Below are positions 34,690-46,009 of a DNA stretch of 64,000 bases, piece by piece. The stretch covers positions 4,284,501 through 4,348,500 of the forward strand of contig PUFA01000014.1 in assembly GCA_003508835.1 (NCBI GenBank), given 5' to 3'. The notes beneath the pieces are model-generated. The model searched no databases. It was not told the origin of the DNA and saw only the letters and a program-made list of their open reading frames with translations. A program made the position numbers and the translations under genes. The first letter of the stretch is position 1. Each line of letters starts with the position of its first letter. Source of the DNA: Eonycteris spelaea (Eukaryota; Chordata; Mammalia; Chiroptera; Pteropodidae).

Positions 34690-35560
34690 TATTCCCAGAA
34701 ATATCATTTTGTTTTTAAATAATACGTTTTGATTCAACCATAGAGTAATGCATATCCTGGTAAAAACTTTGGAAATGTGAAAAACGTGGAAGAGGGGAAA
34801 AAGGTAATACCACCATGTAGATATAACCATTATTAATATGTTGATGTGTTGCCTTCCACTTTTTTTAAATACACACGCATTGATAAACATGTTGGGGGTA
34901 AAGTAGTATTTTTTTAGCTCCTTTTTTTTTTACTTGTTATTTTAAACAATTTTTCATGTCATTAAATAGTCTTTGTAAACCTTGATTTTTAGTAAGTGAC
35001 TAGTAGAGCTCCATCAAATAGATTAACTATAATTCATTTGAATATTTTTCCATTTTTGGTCTTTTCAGTATTTTGATTATTTTTTTGCCATTACAAAAAA
35101 TGCTGCTACGAGCAACTACATACCTGAATATATGCATATACTTACGCTTTTAAAAATAACAAATTAGAAGGGTCAACGTACAATTTTAAATCATTCTGTT
35201 GAAAGATCAAAGCAGTTGGTCACACCGGGAGGTCATGAGAATGTCCACTGAAATTCATGCCACCAACAGCAAATCGCCAACTTACCGGAAACAACATTGA
35301 TTTTACCGATGTGCTAGTATTTTTTATTACTAGTAGGGTTACGTTTTTCATTTCATATTTATTTGTCACATGCAAATTTTCTCTTATAAACTCCCTTTTG
35401 TATTCTTCACATGCTTTTTGGTGGAGTGGGGAGCAGATGTTCATGTTTTTCCTATAGATTTAAAGTCTTTAAATGATAAGGATATGAAACATTGCTATGT
35501 TTGCTGTAGATTTTTTTTTTGCCATATAGTCTTTTTATTGTTTAAGGTGTTTTGTTTATA
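34690..35560 (-). mobile_element. Old LINE-1 3' end, antisense
   Basis: The run accaccatgtagatataacc, cttccactttttttaaatac, ttttcatgtcattaaatag, agaagggtcaacgtacaa and aattcatgccaccaacagc is an antisense L1M 3' region. Frames of 61-94 codons across it have no coding meaning. Confidence 0.65.
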
Positions 35561-36360
35561 ACATCTAAGGAAATATATTTTTAGGATAGGAGTCAGGTCC
35601 CCTGAAGCCATGGAAATATAGCGCTTCCCACCAGAAATACATTCTTTTAGTATTAGCACAGAGCTTTTAAAACAATAAACATAAGATTCTCATCAGAAAT
35701 GTCCCACTTAATTTTCTTCTGTGAGATGCAATTCTCAGCCCACAATAGTAGCAAAACCTAAAATTTCCACTATTTTAATTTTATAGTTTTTAAAAACAAT
35801 ACCAAGTATCCAAAGGAGAATGAAAAAATCACTTTAAGAGTGATTTTTCCAGTTCTTTCTCCTATAGTAGTCCTTGTGAAGTCCAAACATTTATTTCATG
35901 AAGGAATACCACTGTTCCAGAAGAGTCTAATACACCTGCAGGAATAGAGTTTTTCTCAAAATTGGTAAAAATGAAGGCTGAAAGCCTTTGGCTGGATCCC
36001 ATGAAATAGTAAATGCATTTTAGAATTAGCATCTCAGAACTTGAATCCTTTAGCATCACTAATTTTTTTAAAAATTGGTTCTGTTGTATTTTAAGCCTTT
36101 AGAAATATAAGTCTATTAGGGATCTCCCCTTTTGCTTGGTAACCCTACTCCCCCTTTCCCTTCTGCGGGCCATCAAGCCCACCTCTGTGTCCTTCAGGCC
36201 ATACCTCATTAAACGCACACCCTCAGGTCCTTTGCTGTGTATAGTTTTAATGTTGGGCTACGTCTTAACCATCTCCTACATGCAACACACCTGGCCCTGA
36301 TCCTTTCTGCTTCTGATCTATTGTCTCACTTTTCTATAAAAAAGAAAATAAAAGTCACAC
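35561..36360. other. Unique AT-rich sequence with hairpin
   Basis: aaaaatcact (35824-35833) and agtgattttt (35839-35848) form a 10-base stem with a 5-base loop. No gene or repeat family is recognised. Confidence 0.5.
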
Positions 36361-36840
36361 ATAACATCCTGTTGAAATATAACTTCTGCCCAACATTCTT
36401 ATGTCATTCCCTCTAGCATTTTTTTATGCTTATGTAGAAATATTACATACTCTACTGTTTCTCACTTTTTTGTTTAAAATTATATTATTTCACCAAATTA
36501 TAATTCTTTGTGGTTAGATGATAATCAAGTCAATTACTCCTCGATAGAGAGAAATTTCGGGTGCTTTCTGGTTTTCCCTAGTTGGTAACCTTGACTCAAT
36601 GTTGACTTATAAATTTGATTATACTCCAATTATGTTCTGAAGGCAAATTTCTAGAAGGAGAGACACTGTGTGAAAAAGAATACCTAAGTTTCTATTGGCA
36701 TACATGTTGGGAACAATTCAAAATGAATGCTAAGCATGGGGTTTGTTGTTGTTGCTGTTTGTTTGAAAATTTCTACGTTGAAGAGGAGAGAGTGTTTAGG
36801 TATATAGATATACCCTGCCTGGCTTGTGCTCCTTAGAGTG
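36361..36840 (-). mobile_element. Possible old LINE-1 fragment, antisense
   Basis: cattttttttatgc-like and tttctggttttccctagttg segments, then ggcaaatttctagaaggag, resemble antisense L1M 3' sequence. The match is weak. Confidence 0.3.
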
Positions 36841-37389
36841 TGTGTCAGTAGTCCCTATTTTTAAAAGTAATCATCTTTACTTGATATCATGCAATGAGAA
36901 TTTAAAGAGCAAATACAAAAGGAAAGCATTAATAGAGTTTCTAAGACAGGTGTCAAGGAACTTCCGATTGAGAAATACATTCACTGACATTTCTACCCCT
37001 TGAGTTCCAGGCCTGTCTGCTCTTAGAAGCGACAGGATTTCCCCCACTCTGAACCAAGGAAGAGAAACTTCTCTCTTTAGCTGAGGGGAGAGTGGAGCCT
37101 GACAGGGTGGCTGATAGGAGAGCTAAGTGATAAATTGCAAGACCAATGGTTCCTGAGCCATGGAGGAGAGATTATGAGAGGGTGCTAGCTGCTTGTTAAT
37201 GGGTGACAAGGGCTGGCGGGCATCGTGGGGGCAAGTTTTGGGGAAAGACAATCAGAGGAAAAGCTAGGAGGTGTCTCAGCCGTTGATTGATATGAACTCT
37301 TAATCTCAGAACGTAGAATTCCAAATAGGACTTTTCTCCCAGTGCTGCCAATGACCTTCATCCAAAAAGTAAAAGGCATTGGCCAATGT
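36841..37389. other. Unique sequence, no gene seen
   Basis: Nothing recognised. Confidence 0.5.
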
Positions 37390-37830
37390 CCTTCCGGAAG
37401 ATATGCAACTCTTGACAAACTAGCGCCAGCTTATCATTCCAGTGTTATCTCTTGCTTCTCCTTCTCCCTGCTTCTGTCTCCCATCAAAGTCCTCTGCAGT
37501 GCTCTGTGTCCCCAGGGCGTCTCAGTCAGGCAAGGTCAGGTCTCTATTCTGTTGCTTAACACTGTACCCTCGGCCTAGAAAGCTGGGGGTCTGGAATCCC
37601 CACTTGTACTTCTAAACTCCCAAATCACTTCCCTTCTTACCAGCTCAGTAGAAGACATTGCTCTTTGATGTCTTCTGAAGGTGCCAATACCTACTGTTAG
37701 TCCCCCCTAGTCTGTTGACTCTTTGAGGGCAGGTCCTGTGCATGCCTTAAAATAATTCTTGTAATTCCAGGGCCGACCGCATGAAAAGCAGTAAGTGTTT
37801 ATTGAGCAAAGGAAGGAGAACAAATGGGAA
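37390..37830 (+). mobile_element. L2 LINE 3' end
   Basis: The tail tgttgactctttgagggcag, then gtcctgtgcatgcc and gtaagtgtttattgagcaa is the L2 3' signature. Upstream text is consistent but decayed. Confidence 0.6.
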
Positions 37831-37844
37831 GAGGATGTTATGGA

Positions 37845-38315
37845 TTGAAGGCTTGTGTCCCCACAAAATGTATACGTCGAGGTCCTAATCTCCAGTGTGA
37901 TGGCATATGGAGGTGGGGCCTTTGGGAGGTAATTAGGTTTAGATGAGGTCATGAGGATGGGACCCTGATAATGGCTTAAGTGTCTTTATAAAAAGAGAAA
38001 AGGAGACCAGCGGGTATCCTCTTTCTCTGTCTCTCTCTGGTTCTGTTTCTCTCTGTCTCTGCCTCTCTGTCTCTCTTCATCTCTCTCTCTCTATTTTTGT
38101 CTCTCTGTCTCTCTCTCTGTTTCTTCTCTCTCCTTCTCTCCGTGAGAGGACACAGAGAGAAGGCAGATGTCTGCAAGCGAGACTCTGATCAGAAACCAAA
38201 TCTTCCAACACCTTGATTTTGCAGTTCTTATCCTCCAGAAGTGTGAGAACTAAATGTCGTTTAAGCCACTCTGCCTATGGCATCTTGTTCTAGAAGCCTA
38301 ATTAGACCGATGCAG
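37845..38315 (+). mobile_element. MLT1/MST-class MaLR LTR
   Basis: A full-length order is visible: attgaaggcttgtgtcccc, ctaatctccagtgtgatggc, gtgggg then cctttgggaggtaattagg, gtgtctttataaaaagag, a CT-rich tract (38018-38141), gagaggacacagagagaag, gtgagaactaaatgtcg and gcctaattagaccgatgca. It is among the best preserved LTRs in the window. Confidence 0.9.
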
Positions 38316-38570
38316 AAAGGAAGGCATGAGATAGAGGGGAAAAATAAATCTAATAAAATGTTTATCACATTGAATTTAGGCTACTGTCTCCATTCAGATG
38401 GTCACAGGGATGGGGAGCATGACATAGGAAATGCAGTTAGCATGAATATATTGGCTACGTGGGAAACCAGAGGAGAGAAGGAACAATAAGGGGCATCATT
38501 TTATAAACTATATGAATGTCTAACCAATGTACTCTATACTTGAAACTAATAAATAAATTTTAAAAAAAGG
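38316..38570 (+). mobile_element. LINE-1 3' tip
   Basis: catcattttataaactatat, then gaatgtctaaccaatgtac and tacttgaaactaataaataa, ending in an A-rich tail, match the 3' tip of LINE-1 elements common in laurasiatherian mammals. Confidence 0.6.
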
Positions 38571-38861
38571 TGTAAGGATAAGGATGTTTGAATTTGGTAT
38601 CTAAGACCTGGAGCTGTACAAATGTGTGAAAAATCTCCTGACTGAAGATCAATTTAACTCTCTGGAACACTGCCAGGAATCTGAGGAAGAAGAAAAGACC
38701 TATGAATAGCATGCATAAATATATGGGCACAGAAGCTGGTGCATAGGACAAGTTTCCGCCTCTTGTGACCTCACCCAGTGTTGGCTCTTACTGCTTTATT
38801 CAGTTGTTTACTGCCTTGAGAAGTTAAGATACATACGGTGTGTTTCCAAGAGCACTTACAT

Positions 38862-39162
38862 TTCTTTCTTTCTTTTTTTTTTTTTTTTAAGCATTGCACG
38901 TTATTTTAAAGAAGGGGGATAATATTCCATTTAGAAAATGGCACTCCATTTCACAAAAGTGTTCATTGATAGAGGTGGATGAAAATTCAGATTTAGTGCT
39001 GCTCAGCAACACAGCGTGGGGGAGGCACCGGTCCCTCAAAAGCTGTCAGCAGATATTTTACTCCTATGTGGCCTTCCCATCCAAGTACTCACCAGGCCCC
39101 ACCCTACTTAGCTTTTGAGATCAGACCCGATCAGGCTTGCTCAGGGTGGCACGGCGGTAGAC
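38862..39162 (-). mobile_element. 5S rRNA-headed retrocopy with poly(A) end
   Basis: On the minus strand a full-length 5S rRNA-like head (39162-39038) is followed by about 147 bases of unrelated sequence and then an A18 run grading into gaaagaaag (38890-38862). This head-body-poly(A) order is that of an L1-mobilised chimera or a 5S-derived SINE. Possible old target repeats (ccactcac near 39166, gcacttac near 38850) are weak. Confidence 0.6.
39038..39162 (-). pseudogene. 5S rRNA pseudogene
   Basis: Read on the minus strand it starts gtctaccgccgtgccaccct and contains tctgatctcaaaagctaag, ggcctggtgagtacttgg and atgggaaggcc, matching 5S rRNA from its first base to near its end. Substitutions throughout mark it as dead. 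The internal A-box region (agctaagtagg) is nearly intact; the C-box region is altered after atggga. Confidence 0.92.
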
Positions 39163-39514
39163 TGAACCACTCACCCTTGGAGCAAGCTTCTTTATCGTCT
39201 CATCTTTTAGTCTCAGTCATATTTGGTGATACCTAGGCTGGTGATAGTAAGAAGTGTGGGCAGTCTGGCTTGCGTTTGGTGGAATGACATGACAACATAT
39301 ATCAAATTTAAAACATACTTTTAGTTTAACAATGCCACTGTCAGGAAATTTAATTAACATGGATGCTTGCAGGTGTGCACCAAAACCTGTGCAGAATATT
39401 CATTGCAATATCCAGCCATTTGCCAAAGGAAACAGCTAACAAAATCATTCACAGCCCCTGATGAAGGTCAAAGTACTCATCAATATTGGGCTGCTTCACT
39501 ACATCATGGTGTAT
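39163..39514. other. Unique sequence, no gene seen
   Basis: Nothing recognised. Confidence 0.5.
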
Positions 39515-39765
39515 GTTGGAATGCAGATTTCCGGACTCGGTCCCTGGAGACTCTGAGTCAGTCGGGCTTTGAGCCAGAATAAATGGGGTTTGACTTTGGG
39601 CCCTTGTGGGGCGCTCCCTGTGCAACGCGAGGAAGTTATCCAACCTCTCCGAGCGGCGGCTCTTGCCCACTGCGACGAGCAAGAGAATCGGGGCCACTAG
39701 GTGCAAGACACTTAGAATGTGGGTCCGTAGCGGCACTCGGCGCGGCGGCTGTTGTTTGCGGAGGC
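39515..39765 (+). mobile_element. CpG-enriched MIR SINE
   Basis: tggagactctgagtcagtcg, then gaggaagttatccaacctct and acacttagaatgtgggtcc, follow MIR order. At many places it carries CpG where MIR has A/T-rich text (for example gtagcggcactcggcgcgg in the tail). A CTCF-like motif, ccactaggtgcaa (39694-39706), matches 11 of 13 consensus positions. Confidence 0.55.
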
Positions 39766-40289
39766 GGACGGGAGGCCTCTCGCTCATCCTTTCATTATTT
39801 CAAACGCTAGCACGTCACAGGCAAGCGCAGTGAAACCAGCGGCGTTTCCAAGCCCCGAGATGAGCCCAGGACCGGAAAAGCCGAGCAGGGACTGTGCGGC
39901 GGCTCTGCCCTCTTTGATGTGGCTTTCAGGGAGCCACCTGCCAGGCCTTTGAGACGACCTTTAATCACTCTCACGTTAAAGACAGTGCGATTTCATCCTA
40001 CATAACGGCGGCACACGCAGTCCTGGGAGTGGGGACGGGCAATCCATCGTGGCGTCTCAAAAGTGCGGAGGAAAAGTCCTGTTGAGCATCATTTTGCTCG
40101 TCTCCTGCCCAGATACTGGGTTCCACGAGGCACTGGACACATTTTTGGCTCTTAAATACTCCAAGGAATACATCGCGATACTGCAGGCACAGCATTAGGG
40201 CTGAGGAGTCCTCAGGGGCGGCCTACCTACTGCATCATGCATCATTTTGTGCATCCAGCAAAAGTAACTCTGGCTCCCAGTGATTAAGT
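39766..40289. other. Unique GC-rich sequence, no gene seen
   Basis: Overlapping frames (75, 75 and 66 codons) occur but no recognised product. CpG remains frequent to about 39960, so 39570-39960 forms a small CpG-rich patch. Confidence 0.45.
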
Positions 40290-40420
40290 AAGTTACCGTG
40301 AGCCAGGTACATGCTAATCACTTCATGTTTGTAATCTCTGATCCTTCAGCCACCCTTCAAGACCGCGTCATGGCCTCCACTTTACATTCCAGGAACTGTG
40401 GTTCAGAGTCTAGGTAACCT
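40290..40420 (-). mobile_element. MIR SINE, antisense
   Basis: gtgagccaggtacatgctaa, gtaatctctgatccttcagc and aggaactgtggttcagagtc follow the antisense MIR. Confidence 0.55.
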
Positions 40421-40445
40421 TCCTGCCTGGGGTGATATCATATGC

Positions 40446-40470
40446 GGGGGGGGGGGGGGGGGGGGGGGGG
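40446..40470 (+). repeat. 25-base G homopolymer
   Basis: An unbroken run of 25 G, followed by a then four more G. It can form intramolecular G-quadruplexes. Its exact length is unreliable with most sequencing methods. Confidence 0.9.
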
Positions 40471-40474
40471 AGGG

Positions 40475-42198
40475 GATGATGTCGGAAGCCAGGCATGTCT
40501 GGGTGCAAGACCTATAAACTCCTGCCAGACGGCTGTGCTTTGTCTGTGCCCACTGAGGAGCACTGTGATATGGCAGGTGACCTTGTGGCTCCTTGGGAAG
40601 GATGAGTGAGAACTTGGAAGAGGGTGTCGTTCTGGACCTGTCACTGGAGACCTGTGTACCTTGGGTCAGCCCCTCAGTTGAGCACCCCTGGCCTTTAGTT
40701 TCAAAAGAAATAGGTCCCCCTATCCCTATGCCGTCGGGCCGGAAGGTTACTGGGGGCCTGAGGGAGGGGCTCACAGTCTTCCAGGTCTGGCCCCGCCCCT
40801 ATTTTGGCTCTGATCTCATTCCTCTCAAGTAAAGTCTTATCTTATTGTCTCATGTTGCTGTTTCTTCCATACCGCGTTGTCTCGGTGGAGAATTGCTCCT
40901 TTTCTTTCGTTTCTTCTAGATGTTCCTCTCCAAAAGACCATGCGTGTCAGATATTATTTGAATGTGTGACAGAGTTGACAGGATATTTTCTGCCCCCTCC
41001 CTTCTTGGAGCGATTGAACTTTCCTCAGCTCCTGGGTCCTAGCCTGCATCTGAACCTATGCTTCTCCTGTTCCCAGTGCCATGGGGTCCCCTAAAGGTGA
41101 GGATTCAGGGAGACCCCACTTTCCGCATGGCCAGCCCTGGGGAAGCAGAGGCTGAGAGGGAGGCAGGGACGAGCTCTCAGGGCACCTCTGACTCTAAGCA
41201 GAGCCGCTAGAGGGTTCTCATGCAGCTGTGGGGGCTTCGTCAGCTTAGGAAAGTTCAGGTGGGGCTGTTAGAGGCTGGACAGAGACCACCTTGCAATAAT
41301 CCTGAAATGACATTGTGGCCACATTACCTTATCCTGCAAACCAGTAGTGCCCGATGCCTTGCAGTCGGACAGCAAGCAGACCCTCCAAATATTGCATAGA
41401 CCACCAACAAAATGAAAGCCCAATGCAAGGCCGGGTTCAGGTTCAAGTTCTAGGCGGGAGGGGGCTGTCCGTGATGAGGTTCTCTAAGCAGCGGACTCTC
41501 AACTCTGAGGAAGCGGGCACGGTTGTGTTTGGAAGCCAGAGTTCTGATTCGCTCACCTGTTTCCAGTGCTACTTCAGTCCCCTTCCTCAGCAGCCGCCAC
41601 CCTCACTCCTGTCTCCATCCTGGGCCACCAGACCAGTCTGTCTCACCTGGGCCTCTGCAGGCCAAACGGCAGGCTCCTGTCTCCAGGTTTAATGAGCAAA
41701 GCCCAAGTCAGGAAGCCTGGGGCCGGGGTTTTATGGAGGCTCTGGGCCAAATGGCTTAGCCAGGAATTCAACCAGCACTGCCCTCTCTCCCCTGGGAGCC
41801 GCAAAATGGCAAACAGCTCTGGTAAAACAGGAGAGCAATTTCCCAAGCAGGAGACAGGAGATTTTAACGAGCTGAAGTGAGCCTGCCCTGGTCGTCGTGG
41901 TCCCCGGTCTGGCTAATTAGATCGCCGGCTGTAAGGAGACCTTTGATGGCCCAGCAACAGCAGGAAGGCAGTGGCTCAGAGGGCAGCAGCCAGGATGAAG
42001 TCCGCAGTAATGCATAAACCACATGACGGGGTCTCAGGAGTCTGGGGAGATTTCTCTTCTTTTTCACCCTCTTCCTCTTTCTCCAAGTGATGCCTCAAGT
42101 CTTACCAATGACACAGTGTTGGATTTTTCAGAGGAGGAAGGACCAGTCAGATGAAGCTTGCAAATCTCCCTGGAGGAGACTGGGATATACTCTCATTA
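40475..42198. other. GC-rich unique sequence, no gene seen
   Basis: The overlapping frames (up to 112 codons at 41354-41692) have no recognised features. A weak CTCF-like motif, ccgctagagggtt, lies at 41204-41216. Confidence 0.45.
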
Positions 42199-42228
42199 CG
42201 TCATTCATTCATTCATTCATTCATTCAT
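42199..42228 (+). repeat. (ATTC)n microsatellite
   Basis: About seven cattcattc-type units. The sequence after it (gtttggaatacagaggtgac) may be an old repeat remnant. Confidence 0.9.
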
Positions 42229-42769
42229 CTATACTTTTTTTTTTTCATTGACCTAGTTAAATTCTGTGCTAAAGTTTGGAATACAGAGGTGACTTTGTTT
42301 AACATTTAAGAAAGAAAGGAAATTCAAGTACATAAAGAATTACCAAATGATTGGGAAAATGACCACAAGGAAGTTATAGATAGAGTGTAATACATAATGG
42401 GGGTGCTGGGGTTAGGCAGATTGGAAGACAGGACATTTGACTGGGTTTTATAAAACAGGCTACCTATTTTTTAAAATATTAAAACACAAACAAAAATACC
42501 AAGGTCAGTTGGAATTGATTTAAAAACTAGAATATTCAGAAAACTGAAACGATGCGCGCTAAGGTCAGGTATCTGAGAAAATACTGCATATAAGGAACTA
42601 CAAGTGGTTCAGACCGATGGAGATGTGAACACTGACCGGAAGTTCGCCTGAGAGGCTTCATGTTCTCCATATTCTTGGGGGAAAACAGAATAAGGGCCCC
42701 TTCACCCCAGGTCTGGCATCCATCCCAGGCAGAAGCTACTTGGTATGATTGTCAAAGAGGGGACCTGTT
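42229..42769. other. Mostly unique sequence, no gene seen
   Basis: Nothing recognised beyond possible old-repeat debris up to about 42480. Confidence 0.45.
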
Positions 42770-43145
42770 ATGGACTCAATGTTTACATCCCCCCAAGTTT
42801 ATAGTTGAAATACTAACCCCCAGTATGGCTGTTTCTGGAGCAAGGCCTCTAAGGAAGTCATTAGGTTGAATGATGTCATAAAGGCGGAACCCTGATCTGA
42901 TAGGATGACTGTCCCTATAAGAAGAGACACTAGAGAGCTGGCTCTCACCCTCGCTCCCTGTGCACACACCAAGGACAGACCACGTAAGGCCATGTCAGGA
43001 AGATGGCTGTCTGAAAGCTATAAAGAGGTTCCTTAACCAGAAACCCAATCTTCTGGAACTTTGATCTTGGACTCCAGCCACCAGAACTGTGAGAAAATGA
43101 ATTTCCATTGTTTAAGCCATGGCATTTTGTTATGGCCACCTAATC
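42770..43145 (+). mobile_element. MLT1/MST-class MaLR LTR
   Basis: Landmarks in order: ttatggactcaatgtttaca, catccccccaagttta, aagtcattaggttgaatgat, ccctataagaagagacac, actttgatcttggactcc and tgagaaaatgaatttccatt, ending tgttatggccacctaatcag. It is nearly full length. Confidence 0.9.
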
Positions 43146-43869
43146 AGAGCCCCAGGAACCTCTGAGATTACCCTTGGCTTTTTATTGACCTTTGCTCACA
43201 GGGGCATTCTTCAAGGGCAAAATCTAAAACCTGTCTAAGGTCAACCAGACTCTGAATATTGTATCATCGTTCCCCAGCATGTCTTGCCTCTCCTTGAAGA
43301 TGCCTGTACATCTCCATGCTTTGCCATGAGATTCCTGTTGGAAGAGAATCTCTTTCCTTGTCCATATCGGGCTTCGTCAGGTGACACAGGCAGGCCAAGG
43401 GACCGTGAGAGCGATGTGTGCTCTGTGTCTGAGCAGAAGCTTTAAGAGCCACTGCATGGTTCTAACACCACTCTCCTTCCTAAGAATAAGAATGTCCCAC
43501 TTCAGGGACTAAGAATAACATGTTCTTCAGCCCAGATCCCAGAATAAAGACGGTCGTTGGAACCAAGTCATGGCTGCTGTGGCCAACACGGTGACTGCAG
43601 CCAGCGTAAAACATGAGAGGAGCAAACGCTTTCATTGTCGCTGAGATTATTTGTTATCACAGCGTCACGGAGCGAACGCTGACTAACACGCTGCCTCTCA
43701 CGGTCGGTACCACACTGTTTGCGGTTCCGCTGGCACACGTTAAACAGCTTCACGTTACTTTCTTTGTCCTTGATGCCTGTTCTGTCAGGCTTCCCCCATC
43801 CCTCATCTTTCTTCCCCCCACCCTGGTTGGTTTTTTGCCAGAACGGCTTTTTCTTAACTTTCGATTCTC
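43146..43869. other. Unassigned, part may be LTR-derived
   Basis: ctgagattatttgttatcac, then gcgtcacggagcgaacgctg near 43640-43700, faintly resembles the end of an old LTR. No gene is recognised. Confidence 0.35.
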
Positions 43870-44105
43870 TTCTTAGTCATCTGTTCCACCAGGCATCTTC
43901 GCCCAGGACCCTGTGGGCTGGGCTCTCACCTGATGCCCCTAATCTATGTGTGGCTGCATCATTGTCTTCCCCAAAGAGAACTAAACGACTCTGTCTCTAC
44001 ACCTGTCTCCCCAACTGGACCTTCGAGGCAGGGATTTTGTCTAATTTATCCTCTGGAACATCTAGCTAAGTAAGGGCTGGCACATGAGAGTGGCTTAAAG
44101 AATGA
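43870..44105 (+). mobile_element. L2 LINE 3' end
   Basis: The tail is ccttcgaggcagggattttg, then tcctctggaacatctag and gctggcacatgagagtgg. It follows L2 3' order. Confidence 0.55.
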
Positions 44106-44789
44106 GCCTTCCATGCCACAGGCATTTCAGTCCCTGAAATCTGGCCCTGGTGGATCCAGTCTGTTCAGACACATGTCAGGCTCCAGGGCCCGGTTCTACA
44201 TGGACAGGGAAGGGTGGGCTGTGCCTGACATTTTGTCACAACAGGATCAGGGAGCAGATCGGTAAATGTGAAGGGGGAATCCCAGGGCTGCGGCTATCTG
44301 TCAAAGTCATGAACAGTTTTGATCAACAAAAAGATGAGCACGTCCTCAGCTGCATTGACACAATGTCAGCTCAGCCAGGCGAGCTGGTATGACTTCCACA
44401 TAGCGAGTCATGACGAAGAGGAGGAAGAGAGAAGATCAGGACCAACTTGGTAAGCACGCCGGTCCTGCAGCCCACAGACGTACACCACACTCACATGCAT
44501 GCACACACGTATATGCACACTTGTCACAAATCAGAAGACTGACATTGACTAAGGGAAGAAATAATCTAAAACTGCCACACTAAAACCAGTAGAGACTGAG
44601 AAAGTGTTACGCTTGCCACACAATAGATACTCAGTCAATATATTTTTCTAATGTTTTGAATCCGATTTTAATTTAGTATGATAATGAGGCCAGCAAAATG
44701 AGGCTGTTTTCAAATAAATGTTAATTGGATCAAAAGTTATATTTAAACACAATCCTTGTCTGTTTTCCCTGCGCTTGTTGCTATGTTAG
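44106..44789. other. Unique sequence with CA-rich tract
   Basis: A degenerate CA-rich tract lies at 44480-44522. A short MIR-like tip (caatagatactcagtcaa) lies near 44622. No gene is seen. Confidence 0.45.
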
Positions 44790-45020
44790 ATCTAAGAACA
44801 TAGAGACTAAAAGACATAGTTACCATCTTCAAGTACCCCTGAGTCTGCTGAGAGAAACCAGCCTGAAAACAAATCATTCAAACATTTGTTGGGGTAGCTG
44901 TCATCGCAGGCTCTGAAGGAAACAACGGAGGTACGAAGGGGGCAGGCTTCGTCAACATTAATCTGACAGGCAAGTTTGGGGAGAGACAGGAGGTGGTTTA
45001 AGTATTGAAAGATGAGTTAG
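44790..45020 (+). mobile_element. Old mammalian repeat remnant
   Basis: gttaccatcttcaagtaccc, aaaacaaatcattcaaac and ggcaagtttggggagagaca resemble an old mammalian interspersed repeat. The assignment is weak. Confidence 0.3.
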
Positions 45021-45334
45021 TGCTCAGTGGGGAATATCAGAGCACGCATGTACAAGACTGATTTGTGGCACAACATCCATGGACTATATTTTTAATAAGT
45101 AGAATTATCTCTAAGTAAATGAATTTCGCAAGAGAAAATATCTGATATGTAACACATGATTCGATGTAATTGTTTCATTAAACAAACATTGTTCATTGAC
45201 ATTTCCTGATTTCACACTCCTCATCCAATTAAAATTTCTCCTAGACATGGAAATCAATGGACAAGAATAGCTTCACTGCAACCTCATAGAACAATAATTT
45301 CTTACTTGTCCTCTGGTTTAATGATTCTGTTTCG

Positions 45335-45480
45335 GATAGATTGGTAGTTTAATGGAAAGAGAAATGGACTTGCTATTTCAGATACTTTGGTCTCTATCCT
45401 TTCCTGATGGTGTTTCACCAGACAATTACCTGAGACTCAGTTTTCCACCTGTGAGATAGGAAGAAAAGTAATATCAGTAT
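45335..45480 (+). mobile_element. MIR SINE
   Basis: The start tggtagtttaatggaaagag, then agacaattacctgagactca and ttccacctgtgagatagg, is sense MIR. Confidence 0.65.
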
Positions 45481-45734
45481 AATATTAACAGAACAAGGTT
45501 CCAGCCACATCGATAAGATGACATGACTGATTTTGATCTCCCATATTAATAAAACTTGCTAGGAATCAAATAACTTTTACTGTTTCTAGAAATCAAATCC
45601 ACAAATTATTTGGAAGCTAAGAAAATTTGTTCTCATTTTTAAAGAACATTTAGAACAGTTTGTCTAGGCTCTGACAGTAAATCAACAATCAAGTTTGAAG
45701 TACTATTTCTCATTTGGATCTCAATAGCTTGGAC

Positions 45735-45965
45735 TAAGGGCTAAGAGCATTGATGTTCAAACACATTTTGGTCTAATCTTGGATCTAGAATTTGGTAGCT
45801 GCTTATTCTCAAGCAAGTCATTTTACTTCTCTGGGGCTGTGTCATGTGCCACAATAAATATGTAATTATAGATGATTAATACATTTATGGGAAGAACAAA
45901 TTAGTGATTAGATATGTAAAGCAGTTACTACATCAGTGTAGTAAGTATATTTATATCAACTTTCC
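45735..45965 (+). mobile_element. MIR SINE
   Basis: gactaagggctaagagcatt, then tctcaagcaagtcattttac and tctctggggctgtgtc, is a sense MIR core with a decayed 3' half. Confidence 0.6.
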
Positions 45966-46009
45966 TCATTTTTCAGTAAACTGAACCCCAAAGAAAAGCT
46001 CACACCTTC

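Noticed and set aside
34606..34890. 94-codon minus frame as a small gene
   Set aside because: It lies largely inside antisense LINE-1 3' sequence.
39038..39162. Functional 5S rRNA gene
   Set aside because: Substitutions occur throughout, including the C-box region, there is no T-run terminator directly after the head, and the copy is fused to other sequence.
41204..41216. Third CTCF site (ccgctagagggtt)
   Set aside because: Mismatches at key positions of the core make it too weak to list as a feature.
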